From assembly GCA_025965915.1 (NCBI GenBank), contig JAOPWA010000036.1, positions 1 through 35,343 of the forward strand: a stretch of DNA of 35,343 nucleotides, given 5' to 3'. Position 1 is the first letter of the stretch. Every line of letters starts with the position of its first letter. The position numbers were made by a program, and so were the translations under genes. This document shows, piece by piece, positions 21,729-30,800 of the stretch. Below the pieces are notes generated by a model. The model saw nothing but the letters and a program-made list of their open reading frames with translations, made no database searches and was not told the DNA's origin. The DNA is from Dactylosporangium sp. Its GTDB lineage: Bacteria > Actinomycetota > Actinomycetes > Mycobacteriales > Micromonosporaceae.

Positions 21729-22786
21729 AGGCGGATCGTGTGTTCGCGCCGCCAGCGCAGGGTGACCGAGGTGTCGCGGTACGACTGCACGTCCAAGGAC
21801 GAGGTCTGCAGGTTCTGCTGCAGCGCGACCACTCGGGCGCCGGCGTCGAGTTGCACCACGAACCGGGTGGTCGAGCCCGCGTAGACGGCGTCGACGATCC
21901 GCCCGGTCGCGGTGACGTCGCCGGGCTCAGGTTCGCCACCGAGCGCGATCTTCTCCGGCCGGATGGCGAAGCAGCCGTCCTCACCGAGGATGGCCGTGGC
22001 CGCGTCGCCGCGCAGCAGGTTGGAGGTCCCGACGAAATCGGCGACGAAGGCGCTGCCCGGCTGGTCGTACACCTCGGCGGGGGTGCCCACCTGCTCGATG
22101 CGCCCGGCGTTGAACACGGCGATCCGGTCGCTCATGGTCAGCGCTTCCTGCTGGTCGTGTGTTACGAAGACGAACGTGATGCCGATCTGGCGCTGGATCT
22201 GCTTGAGCTCGAGCTGCATCTCCTCGCGCAGCTTGAGATCCAGGGCGCCCAGCGGCTCGTCGAGCAGCAGCACCTTGGGTTCGTTGACGAGTGCGCGCGC
22301 CAACGCCACCCGCTGACGTTGGCCGCCGGACAGCTGGCTGGGCTTGCGGTGGGAGTACCCGGCAAGCCGGACCGTGGCCAGTGCGGCCTCGGCGCGCTCG
22401 CGCCGCTCGCGACGACCCACCTTGCGGACCTTGAGCCCGTACTCGACGTTGTCGACCACGGTCATGTGCGGAAACAGCGCGTAGTCCTGGAAGACCGTGT
22501 TGACGTCACGCTCGAACGGTGCCCGCCGGGTGACGTCGGCGCCGGCCAGCTCCACGACGCCGGAGGTCGGCAGCTCGAAGCCGGCGATCAGGCGTAGCAC
22601 CGTGGTCTTACCCGAGCCGGACGGGCCGAGCATCGAGAAGAACTCCCCGTCGGCGATCTCCAGATCGACGCCGGTTACCGCGTCGACGCTGCCGAAGGAC
22701 TTGCGTAGACCGGCCAACCGGATCGCGGGTGTTTTCAACGCGGGTGTATCCAATGCCGGTGTATCCAACGCCGGTGTTTTCAACAT
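21719..22786 (-). CDS. potA: ABC transporter ATP-binding protein, PotA-like
   Basis: A 355-aa ATPase with Walker A LGPSGSGKTT, Q-loop VFQDYALFPH, signature LSGGQRQRVALARAL, Walker B VLLLDEPLGALD and H-loop FVTHDQ, followed by a C-terminal TOBE regulatory domain (FAIRPEKI and onward). This is the energising subunit of the importer. ATG 22786 with AAAGG just upstream is chosen; the raw start (22897) lies in the divergent promoter. The N-terminus before the ATPase fold is a tandem repeat, LKTPALDTPALDTPALKTPA, which is not part of the family. It is the first gene of the operon and is divergent from the PucR-type regulator. Confidence 0.92.
   Translation of the reverse strand: MLKTPALDTPALDTPALKTPAIRLAGLRKSFGSVDAVTGVDLEIADGEFFSMLGPSGSGKTTVLRLIAGFELPTSGVVELAGADVTRRAPFERDVNTVFQDYALFPHMTVVDNVEYGLKVRKVGRRERRERAEAALATVRLAGYSHRKPSQLSGGQRQRVALARALVNEPKVLLLDEPLGALDLKLREEMQLELKQIQRQIGITFVFVTHDQQEALTMSDRIAVFNAGRIEQVGTPAEVYDQPGSAFVADFVGTSNLLRGDAATAILGEDGCFAIRPEKIALGGEPEPGDVTATGRIVDAVYAGSTTRFVVQLDAGARVVALQQNLQTSSLDVQSYRDTSVTLRWRREHTIRLPA
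22725..22784. repeat. 15-bp tandem repeat, four copies, at the potA N-terminus
   Basis: Four 15-bp units of the form GC(G/C)GGTGT(TT/AT)(T/C)CAA(C/T) run from 22725 to 22784 and abut the start codon. They encode repeated (K/D)TPA(L/I) directly after Met. Confidence 0.92.
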
Positions 22787-22873
22787 CGCCGCCTTTCGTG
22801 CGCCAACAGCGCCCGCCGCCGGAGCTGATGGGATGGCGGACGCGCCGGACATTAAGCGACGAACGGGGCGGCA

Positions 22874-22907
22874 CTCAATGGATATATGCACAACCATTTG
22901 TATTGAG
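22874..22907. promoter_or_regulatory. Inverted repeat in the potA/PucR divergent promoter
   Basis: CTCAAT (22874-22879) and ATTGAG (22902-22907) flank an AT-rich core that contains a second inverted repeat ACAA-CCAT-TTGT (22890-22901). It lies between the divergent potA and PucR genes, 26 bp before the PucR start, and is a natural candidate for the PucR binding site. Confidence 0.5.
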
Positions 22908-22932
22908 ATTGGTCACGGCTACAGTCCCGTGC

Positions 22933-24387
22933 ATGGTGCTCCCGCTCGCCGAGATCCTCGCCGCGCCCCGGCTGAACCTGGTCGCACTGACCGGCTCACC
23001 CGAGGCGCTGCGGCGGCCCGTGCGCTGGTGCGCGGTGACCGAACTGGCCGACCCCCGCCCCTGGCTACAGGGCCATGAGCTGGTGCTGACCACCGGGCTG
23101 CGCCAGCGCTCGGTCGCCGCGCAGCGCGAGTTCGTGGACCTCGTCGCGAAGCGGGGCGTCGCCGGCATCGGCTTCGGCACCGGCCTCACCCACGAACGGG
23201 TACCACGCGCGATCATCGCGACCGCGCGGGAGCATGACCTGCCGGTGCTGGAGGTGCCGTACGAGACGCCGTTTCTCGCGGTGGACCGGTTCGTCGCCGA
23301 CCGGGTCGCCGCCGAGAGTCACGCCCGGCAACGTGATCTGCTGCGCATGCACGAATCCCTGGCCAGTGCCCTGCTTTCCGGCGGGGGGCTGGACGGGCTG
23401 GTGCACACGCTGGCCCAGCTCGTCGGCGCTCCGGTCGCGGTGACGGACGCGTACGGGGTGGTTCTCGCCGCCGCGCCCACCGGCTCTGCATGGTCGGAAG
23501 GGACCGGACTGGCGGCCCCGATCGAGGTCGCCGGCGCGGTGATAGCGCACCTGTGCACCCGCGCCGGGCACGAGGTGCTGCCGTACGCCGCCAGCCTGGT
23601 CGGGTTGGAACTGGCCCGCCGCCAGGCCGTCCTGGCCGCCCGCCGGGAACTCGTCGGCCAGGTGATCGAGGACATCGTGCGGGCCAGCCTCTCGGAGGGG
23701 GAGGCCGCCAGGCGCCTGTCCACGTTCGGGGTGGACGCCGCACGACCGCACACCGTCCTGCTGGCCGCCGCCAGCAGGGACGCCGACCCCGGTGGCGACC
23801 GGCTACGCGGCCTACCCGGCGGCGCGTACCCGCTGTCCGCGGCCGGTGCCGAGCCCGTGGTCACCGCGTACATGGGGGAGCACCTCGTGGTGGTGGTGGG
23901 CGAGGGCCGGCCGGTGGCCGAGGTCGCCCGCCAGACCCTCGGCTACGTGGCCCAGCTCGGGGAGAACGCACGGGTCGGCATCGGCGGGGCGTACCCCGGC
24001 GCAGCCGGCCTGCGGTGGAGCTTCTACGAGGCGCGCGAGGCCCTGAGTCGGGGCCCGGGAATCAACGCCCGCGAACCGCTGTCACTGCCCGGTCTCCTGC
24101 TCGCCAGCGAGGCGCTGCCCCTGACCGAGTTGGGTCGAGCGGTGCTGGCGCCACTGCTGGACTTCGACGAACAGGGTGGTGGCGGGGACCTGGTGGCGAC
24201 GCTGCGCGCCTACCTGGAGGAGGACGCGTCGGTGGCGCGGGTGGCTGCGCGGCTGTTCGTGCACCGCAACACCGTCCGGTACCGGCTCGACCAGATCGAG
24301 CGGCTCACCGGGCGCACGCTGGCCTCCACCCAGGACCGGGTGCAGTTCTGGCTCGCGCTGCAGGCGGTGACGCTGGGGGCGCGTTGA
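22933..24387 (+). CDS. PucR-family transcriptional regulator
   Basis: A 484-aa regulator. The N-terminal PucR domain (about 1-125) reads PLAEILAAPRLNLVALTGSP, VRWCAVTELADPRPWLQGHE and LVLTTGL. A central GGDEF-like region follows, and the C-terminal HTH_30 domain reads YLEEDASVARVAARLFVHRN, TVRYRLDQIERLTGRTL. ATG 22933 is chosen because the raw ORF start lies inside the divergent potA gene. PucR-type regulators often control import and breakdown of nitrogen compounds (purines, polyamines, GABA), which fits the divergent potADBC-like operon. It probably activates or represses potA from the intergenic inverted repeat. Its stop codon lies within a degenerate 17-bp repeat. Confidence 0.9.
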   Translation: MVLPLAEILAAPRLNLVALTGSPEALRRPVRWCAVTELADPRPWLQGHELVLTTGLRQRSVAAQREFVDLVAKRGVAGIGFGTGLTHERVPRAIIATAREHDLPVLEVPYETPFLAVDRFVADRVAAESHARQRDLLRMHESLASALLSGGGLDGLVHTLAQLVGAPVAVTDAYGVVLAAAPTGSAWSEGTGLAAPIEVAGAVIAHLCTRAGHEVLPYAASLVGLELARRQAVLAARRELVGQVIEDIVRASLSEGEAARRLSTFGVDAARPHTVLLAAASRDADPGGDRLRGLPGGAYPLSAAGAEPVVTAYMGEHLVVVVGEGRPVAEVARQTLGYVAQLGENARVGIGGAYPGAAGLRWSFYEAREALSRGPGINAREPLSLPGLLLASEALPLTELGRAVLAPLLDFDEQGGGGDLVATLRAYLEEDASVARVAARLFVHRNTVRYRLDQIERLTGRTLASTQDRVQFWLALQAVTLGAR

Positions 24388-24440
24388 CTTTGGAGGCGCG
24401 TTGAGCTTGGAGGCGCCTTGGCCTTCAGGGCGCGTTGACG
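24381..24440. repeat. Degenerate 17-bp tandem repeat at the PucR stop codon
   Basis: Units GCGTTGACTTTGGAGGC, GCGTTGAGCTTGGAGGC and GCCTTGGCCTTCAGGGC (24381-24431) are followed by a partial GCGTTGACG. The first unit contains the PucR TGA. The repeats lie downstream of the gene, so the period need not be a multiple of three. Confidence 0.8.
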
Positions 24441-24485
24441 CCGGGCGTCAGGTGACGCTCACCGCCGCGGGGGTACACATCCGGT

Positions 24486-26018
24486 ATGGCCGACAAACTG
24501 GCGACGTACCGCAGTAAGCGGTCGGCGTCGCGTACACCGGAGCCGGTGCCCGCGCCGGCGCCGGCGCCGCTGCCACGCGGCGACGACGACACGTTCGTCA
24601 TCCAGGAGCACCATGCGCGGCGGCTGCACTGGGACTTCCGACTGGAGCGTGACGGGGTCCTCGTGTCGTGGGCGCTGCCCAAGGGCCTGCCACCGGACCC
24701 GAACCAGAACCACCTCGCGGTACACACCGAGGACCATCCGCTCGACTACGCGACGTTCGAGGGTGAGATCCCGAAGGGCGAGTACGGCGGTGGCCAGGTG
24801 GAGATTTGGGACCACGGCACGTACGAGTGTGAGAAGTGGACCGACCGCGAGGTGAAGGTCGTCCTTCACGGCCGGCGGGCCAGCGGCCGCTACGTGTTGA
24901 TCCACACCCGCGGTGACAACTGGCTGATCCACCGGATGGAGCCGCCGTCCGCCGACGGGCCGGAACGGGAACGCGAGCCGGAACGGCAGGTGAAGGGTCA
25001 GCGGAACCCGCGGCCGGCACCGGGGTCGACGCGGGAGCCGAAGCGGGAGCCGATGCCGGAATTGATCCGGCCGATGCTGGCCACGTTGGGGGAGTTGCCG
25101 CCGCCCAGCGAGGACGACGAGTTCGGTTACGAGATGAAATGGGATGGCCTGCGGGCTGTCGTGTACGTCGCCGATGGCCGGGTCCGCGTGGTGTCACGCA
25201 ACGACCGGGACGTCACGGTCGCCTACCCGGAGATATGCGACCTCGGCGGGGCGCTCGGCGACGTCCCTGCCGTACTCGACGGAGAGATCGTCGCGTGCGA
25301 CCCGGCGGGGCGGATCTCCTTCATGGCGTTGCAGCCACGGATGCACGTGCGCGACCCGGCGGAGATCCGGCGGCTACGCGAGGAGGTACCGGTGACCTAC
25401 AAGGTGTTCGACCTGCTCTACCTCGACGGTCACATGACGATCGGGCTGCCGTACGTGCAACGCCGCGAGCTGCTGGAGTCCCTGCGGCTGGAAGGCCCGC
25501 ACTGGGACACCCCGCCGTACCGCAAGGGCGGTGGTGCGCAGGCCCTGGCAGCCTCCGAGGAGCAGCAGCTCGAAGGGATCGTGGCTAAACGACTCGACTC
25601 GGTCTACGAGCCGGGTCGACGCTCCAGTGCCTGGATCAAGGTCAAGCACACCCGGACCCAGGAGGTCATCGTCGGCGGCTGGACGCCCGGTAAGGGTCGG
25701 CGCGAGGGCACGATCGGCGCCCTGCTGCTCGGCATCCCGGGACCCGAGGGGCTGGAGTACGTCGGGCAGGTCGGTACCGGCTTCACCCGGGAGACCCTCG
25801 ACGACCTGTACCGAAGGCTGCGCCCACTCGAACGCAAGACCCCGCCGTTCGCCCATTCGCTGCCCACCCGCGACGCGAAGGACGCGCACTGGGTCACGCC
25901 GAAGCTGGTAGGCGAGGTGGAGTTCGGCGAGTGGACCCGCGACGGCCGGCTGCGCCAGCCGAGCTGGCGCGGCCTACGTCCCGACAAGACGCCGGACGAG
26001 GTGGTCAGAGAGAGCTGA
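24486..26018 (+). CDS. ligD: LigD-type DNA repair protein: 3'-phosphoesterase plus ATP-dependent DNA ligase
   Basis: A 510-aa fusion. After an Ala/Pro-rich linker, the phosphoesterase domain (about 35-155) has FVIQEHHARRLHWDFRLE, with His42, His48, Asp50 and Arg52, and HTEDHPLDY with His84, the known metal and catalytic set of LigD phosphoesterases. A charged linker leads to the ligase: motif I YEMKWDGLR with nucleophile Lys218, VLDGEIVA, the EGIVAKR motif, then the OB fold with WIKVKHTRTQEVIVGGWTPG. It would clean 3' ends and seal breaks in non-homologous end joining. The polymerase domain found in mycobacterial LigD is missing, and no Ku gene is nearby, so those would be encoded elsewhere. 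It ends before a strong hairpin. Confidence 0.92.
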   Translation: MADKLATYRSKRSASRTPEPVPAPAPAPLPRGDDDTFVIQEHHARRLHWDFRLERDGVLVSWALPKGLPPDPNQNHLAVHTEDHPLDYATFEGEIPKGEYGGGQVEIWDHGTYECEKWTDREVKVVLHGRRASGRYVLIHTRGDNWLIHRMEPPSADGPEREREPERQVKGQRNPRPAPGSTREPKREPMPELIRPMLATLGELPPPSEDDEFGYEMKWDGLRAVVYVADGRVRVVSRNDRDVTVAYPEICDLGGALGDVPAVLDGEIVACDPAGRISFMALQPRMHVRDPAEIRRLREEVPVTYKVFDLLYLDGHMTIGLPYVQRRELLESLRLEGPHWDTPPYRKGGGAQALAASEEQQLEGIVAKRLDSVYEPGRRSSAWIKVKHTRTQEVIVGGWTPGKGRREGTIGALLLGIPGPEGLEYVGQVGTGFTRETLDDLYRRLRPLERKTPPFAHSLPTRDAKDAHWVTPKLVGEVEFGEWTRDGRLRQPSWRGLRPDKTPDEVVRES

Positions 26019-26045
26019 CAGATCGAGAGCTGAGAGGTCCAGGTC

Positions 26046-26091
26046 GTGACACCCGCCGGCCGCGGTGCAACGGACGACCGGCGGGTGTCAC
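26046..26091. terminator. Perfect 14-bp hairpin between ligD and the second methyltransferase
   Basis: GTGACACCCGCCGG, an 18-nt loop, and CCGGCGGGTGTCAC are perfectly complementary. The right arm overlaps the stop codon of the leftward methyltransferase, so it should end both converging transcripts. Confidence 0.85.
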
Positions 26092-26891
26092 GGCTTGCGG
26101 CCCACTGCTCCCAACATCAACGCCGCGCCAGGAGAGTCGTCCGTCCCACCCGGATCCGGATGCCAGTGCGCGACCTCCACGACTCCCGGCTCGACGATCT
26201 CCAGGCCGGCAAGCAACGCTTCCACCTGCTTCGGTGTCCGCGGCTGTCCCGGCGTCGGGGTGTGTTCGTAGAGCCGCCGGATCTCTTCGATCTCCTGCTT
26301 GTGTGAGGACTCGGTGACGTGCGAGATCGCGATGTAACTTCCGGACACCAGGCCGTCGCGGAGTTGGGCGATGACGCCGGCGGGGTCGTCGTCGTCGGAC
26401 ACGAAGTGCAGCACGGCCATCAGCAGCACCGCCACCGGCTGGGAGAAATCCAGAAGATCGAGTACCTGGGGGTGGTAGAGGATCTCGGCGGGTCGCCGCA
26501 GGTCTGCCTCGATGGAAAGGGCGCCCGGGTTGTTGGACAGGATCGCCTGACCGTGCGCGACGGCTACCGGGTCGAGGTCGACATAGACCACCCGGGCGTC
26601 CGGTGCGGACTCCTGGGCCACCTCGTGCACGTTACCGAGGGTCGGGATGCCCGAGCCGATGTCGAGGAACTGTCGCACGCCCGCGTCGACCAGCCAGCGA
26701 ACGGATCGGCCGAGAAACGCGCGGTTAGCGGAAGCGGCCCGGCTGAAGCCGGGCATGACCGCCTCGACCCGTGCGACGAATTCCCGGTCGACGGCGAAGT
26801 TGTGGTATCCGCCCAGGAAGTAGTCGTAGGCCCGGGCGGCGTTGGGAACGGTGACGTCCACGCCGTCAGGCACCCAGCTCGGCAGTTCCAA
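26088..26891 (-). CDS. SAM-dependent methyltransferase, DUF574/SAV2177 family (second copy)
   Basis: A 267-aa paralogue of the 15599-16462 protein: AARAYDYFLGGYHNFAVDRE, motif I VRQFLDIGSGIPTLGNVHEV, VVYVDLDPVAVAHGQAIL, SIEADLRRPAEIL and VAVLLMAVLHFVSDDDDPAG. The raw ORF starts at 27101, but that extension is rich in Cys, Met and His and crosses a 17-bp tandem repeat. The TTG at 26889-26891 has GAGGAG six bases upstream, giving LELPSWVPDGVDVTVPNAAR, and is preferred. The ending, VVEVAHWHPD, is typical of the family. The methyl acceptor is unknown. Confidence 0.88.
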   Translation of the reverse strand: MELPSWVPDGVDVTVPNAARAYDYFLGGYHNFAVDREFVARVEAVMPGFSRAASANRAFLGRSVRWLVDAGVRQFLDIGSGIPTLGNVHEVAQESAPDARVVYVDLDPVAVAHGQAILSNNPGALSIEADLRRPAEILYHPQVLDLLDFSQPVAVLLMAVLHFVSDDDDPAGVIAQLRDGLVSGSYIAISHVTESSHKQEIEEIRRLYEHTPTPGQPRTPKQVEALLAGLEIVEPGVVEVAHWHPDPGGTDDSPGAALMLGAVGRKP

Positions 26892-27016
26892 CTCACGCTC
26901 CTCATGTCGTGGCAGGGCTTCAGCAGTGGCAGGGACTGAACAGCGGCAGCCATCACTGTTCCTCAACACGCAGGCGCCTGCCAAGGCCCGAGGTCGGAAA
27001 ACGGATGGCAGATCAA

Positions 27017-27060
27017 ATGAAGCATGATGCTGAATGAAACATGATGCTGAATGAAGCATC
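27017..27060. repeat. 17-bp tandem repeat upstream of the second methyltransferase
   Basis: ATGAAGCATGATGCTGA (27017-27033), ATGAAACATGATGCTGA (27034-27050) and a partial ATGAAGCATC. The units are AT-rich and contain the near-palindrome GCATGATGC; they lie in the untranslated leader about 130 bp before the start codon. Confidence 0.88.
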
Positions 27061-27125
27061 GTCTTGAGCAGCGCTCTGCACATTGCCTTGAATGAGGGCA
27101 CGTGCCTGGCCGTGTACCGGGGGGC

Positions 27126-27725
27126 TCACCGCCGGGCGGCCTGCAACCGCACCTGACGGTCGGCGACCAGCACCATGGCATCGACCTGTGCCAGGATCGC
27201 CTCACCGAACCCGCGCATCCAGCGCGTCAGGAGCAGCAATTCGGCTCCGGCCCGGGACCGGTTGTGGGGATCGGACACAAAGGCCGAGATCAGGTCCTCG
27301 ACGAGCAGTCGGGCGCGGACCCGGGCGTGGTAGAGATGCTGTTCGCTTGTCTCGGCGTCGTCCTCGACTGTGCTGTCCGCGCATGCGGCCGCGAGATCGA
27401 GGATCGAATCGGTGTAGCGGTCCGCCTCACGGACCAGCCAACTCTGTGGTCGGCGGGGTCGCGGCTGTCCAACGGCACGGTCGACATCGGTGCCGTGGTC
27501 CCGGTAGAAGTTGCGCAGCCGATCGATCTCGGCGCGCAGCGCGGATTGGTCGCGCTCGGCCATCTCGAGCGCGTTGGCGGCGCGCTGGACGAAGTCGTTG
27601 ACATCGTCTTCGGAGTAGCCGCGCCAGGCCAGTTGGGACTGCCGGAAGGCGGTCGCGCGCGCCTCTTTGGCGGTAAGTGCGCCGCCGTGCCGCCGGACGG
27701 AGCCCGGGTTGACAGGGGTACTCAT
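27126..27725 (-). CDS. DivIVA-domain coiled-coil protein
   Basis: A 199-aa protein with the DivIVA-like block FRQSQLAWRGYSEDDVNDFV (28-47) and then a coiled coil QRAANALEMAERDQSALRAE onward, and a C-terminal helical part without known domain. DivIVA proteins bind curved membrane at poles and septa and guide growth; this short divergent version lacks the long C-terminal coiled coil of the main DivIVA/Wag31, so it is more likely an accessory protein. ATG 27725 follows GGGAGG by seven bases. It stands between a methyltransferase and the alpha-mannosidase on the same strand. Confidence 0.75.
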   Translation of the reverse strand: MSTPVNPGSVRRHGGALTAKEARATAFRQSQLAWRGYSEDDVNDFVQRAANALEMAERDQSALRAEIDRLRNFYRDHGTDVDRAVGQPRPRRPQSWLVREADRYTDSILDLAAACADSTVEDDAETSEQHLYHARVRARLLVEDLISAFVSDPHNRSRAGAELLLLTRWMRGFGEAILAQVDAMVLVADRQVRLQAARR

Positions 27726-27829
27726 CGACGCCTCCCGCGTGCGGCCGTGCCGGAGGCGGGAACGAGCTTCCGAGTCATTGTTCCAACGTTATCGGCGGCA
27801 ACGACGCACAAAGATCGTTTAACCTGCGC

Positions 27830-30800
27830 TTAGGGATCGCCGGAGATTGATTTAACCTTACGGCGCAGCCGCAGGGTGACGACCTGGAACGGGCGTAGGG
27901 ACAGCCGCAGGCCACCGTCGGGTTCGACGACCGGTCCGGCGCGACGCTGCCGCTCGGCCAGTGCGCGTTCGAGCAGATCGACCTCGGCCACTGAGGAGAT
28001 CGGGAAGCCGGCACGTACGGTCGTGGCCGCCCGCCCACCGTGCGACTCGTACAGCCGCACGACCACGTCGCCGCAGCGGTCGTCGGCGAGTTTGACCGCC
28101 TCCACGCGTACCGCCGGATTGTCGACCGTGAGTAACGCCGGGAACGGGTAGCCACCGGGCGCCGGACGAAGCGGCAGGTTGAGCGCGTAACCGGCGTCCG
28201 CGGCGGCACCGACGTCGGCGCCCACGACCAGGGCGTACGTGAAGCGGTGTAGATCCTGGTCGGTGCGCGGGTCGGGGCTGTGCGGCGCGCGTAGCAGGGT
28301 CAGCCGCACTGTCGTGGTGGTGCCGCCGTCGCAGTCACGGGTCGTCCGCGCCACGTCGTGGCCGTATGTCGAGTCGTTGGCGACCGCGACGCCGTAGCCC
28401 GACTCGGCGACATGGATCCAGCGATGAGCGTAGATCTCGTAACGGGCGTGGTCCCAACTGGTGTTGGTGTGAAGTGGCCGATGCACGTGACCGAACTGGA
28501 TCTCCGCCGTCGACCGGTCGGCGTGGAGGTCGAGGGGGAAGGCGGCCTTGAGTACCTTTTCCGACTCGTGCCAGTCGATCTCGGTGTCGACGTCGAGGCG
28601 ACGGGCCCCGGCGGCCAACCGGTAGATCTGCGTCACCCGGGACCGGCCGACGCGACGCTCGACCCGGACGGCGGCCAGCAGCGGGCCCGCCTCGGTCACC
28701 GTCACCGAGTCGGCCGCACTCAGGTCGGTACACCGGTGCAGGTAATGCCGGTCGATGTTCCACGCGTCCCACTGGGCGGGGTGATCGGGGTGCAGTTGCA
28801 GCAGGTTGCCGCGGGCTCCGGGCGCGATCAGTTCCCGGTCGGCGACCAGGTCGAGTACAGAGCGCAGCAGTCCGTCGGTGTCGACAGCCACGCGTACCAG
28901 GCCGTTGTCGAGGATCGTGTCGCCCCCCGCGGCCGTACCACCCTGCGTCGGCGTACCACCCTGCGTCGGCGTACCACTCTCCCTGGGCGTGCCGCTGTGC
29001 GCAGGCGTGCTTTCGACGGTCACCGCTGCGACCCGGTCCGGCACTACCGGACTGACCGGGCCGCCACCCTGGGCCGGTGCCGTCGCCCACACTGCCCACC
29101 GGTCGTCGGACAACCGTTGACCGGGCTGGAGGTCTGGCCGCTGACCCGGCTGATAGCCGGCCAGCACGAGCACCTCGGCCCGGTCGGTCGGCGCGGCGTT
29201 GAGCACACCCCACCGGTCCTGGTCGGCGCGGAGCGCCACCGTCTTGTCCTGGTCGGCGCGGAGCGCCGAGGTCGCCCGGGTGATCAGCGCCTCCAGGTCG
29301 GTACGTATCCGCTCGTAGGTCTCGCGCGCCTCGCGGTGCACCCAGGCGATAGACGAGCCGGGCAGGATGTCGTGGAACTGGAGCAGCAGCACCAGCTTCC
29401 AGACGCGGTCGAGTTCGTCGTAGGGGTAGGACAGGTTCGCGTACACGTGGGCGGCGGTCGACCAGAGTTCGGCCTCGCGGAGCAGATGCTCGCTGCGCCG
29501 GTTGCCCGCCTTCATCTTGGCCTGCGTCGTGAATGTCGCCCGGTGGTTTTCCAGGTAGAGCTCACCGGTCCAGGTCGGCGCGTCGGGATACTCCTCGTAC
29601 GCGCGCTGGAAGAACGCCGCCGGCGCCTCCACCGTCACCCGCGGCGAGCCCTCCAGGTCACGCAGCCGCCGGGCGCGCTCGAGCATCTCGCGGGTGGGGC
29701 CGCCGCCGCCGTCGCCGTACCCGAACGGCACCAGTGACGTCGTCGCGGCGCCCTTCTCGGCGAAGTTGGCCACCGCGGACGCCAGTTCCGCACCGGAGAG
29801 CTGCGAGTTGTAGGTATTGACCGGAGGGAAGTGGGTGAAGATCCGGGTACCGTCGATGCCCTCCCACCAGAACGTGTGGTGGGGCATCGCGTTGGTCTCG
29901 TTCCACGACAGCTTCTGGGTCAGGAACCACTCCACCCCGGCCAGCCGGGCCAACTGGGGGAACGCCGCCGTGTACCCGAACGAGTCCGGCAGCCAGATCT
30001 CCCGGGTGTCGATGCCGAACTCGTTTGCGAAGAACCGCTTGCCGTACGTGATCTGGCGGACCAGCGCCTCGCCGGTGGGCAGGTTGGCGTCGGCCTCCAC
30101 CCACATCGAGCCGACCGGCGCCCAGTTGCCCGCGCGTACCGCCGCGCGGATCCGCTCGTAGATGTGCGGCTGGTTCTCCTTGACCCACGCGTACTGCTGC
30201 GCCTGCGAGCAGGCGAACACCAGCTCCGGATAGTCGGCTGCCAGGGCGGTGACATTGGCGAAGGTACGGGCGGCCTTGCGTACCGTCTCGCGCAGCGGCC
30301 ACAGCCAGGCCGAGTCGATGTGCGCGTGGCCCACGGCGGAGACGCGATGGGCGCTCGCATACGCCGGGCGGGCCAGTACGTCGGCGAGTACGCGGCGGCC
30401 GTCAGCGGCGGTCCCCGCCACGTCGTGCAGGTCGATCACGTCGAGCATGCGTTCCAGCGCGCGCAGGATCTCGTGCCCGCGCGGTTCGTGTGACGGCAGC
30501 GCGGCCATCAGCTCGGCCAGCACCTCGACGTCGAGTACGAGCTGCCAGACCGGCTCGCAGAGCACAGCCAGGTCGGCCTGTGCGAGCCGGTACAGCGGCG
30601 CGGTCGGCGCGGTCAGCCGGTCGCCGAGCTCGGTGGGCGCGAAGTCCCGCAGCACGACCGGGTTGGCCGCCGCCTCCAGCAGCACGTCGACCCGGTCGCC
30701 GGTCACCGGAATGTAGCGGTTGAGTGGATGGACGCCCTTGATCGGTACGCCATCCGCGGTGTACGCCAGCGCCTCGGCCTGGAAGCCGGGCGCGGCGCCG

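Noticed and set aside
20338-21765. 475-aa plus-strand ORF opposite potD and potB
   Set aside because: Shadow of the transporter genes; no motif and unlikely composition.
1850-29267. CRISPR array as an explanation for the repeats
   Set aside because: The repeats are tandem without spacers, differ in sequence between sites, have only 2-4 copies, and no cas genes are present.
28358-29737. 459-aa plus-strand ORF opposite the mannosidase
   Set aside because: Shadow of the GH38 gene, which has clear catalytic motifs on the other strand.
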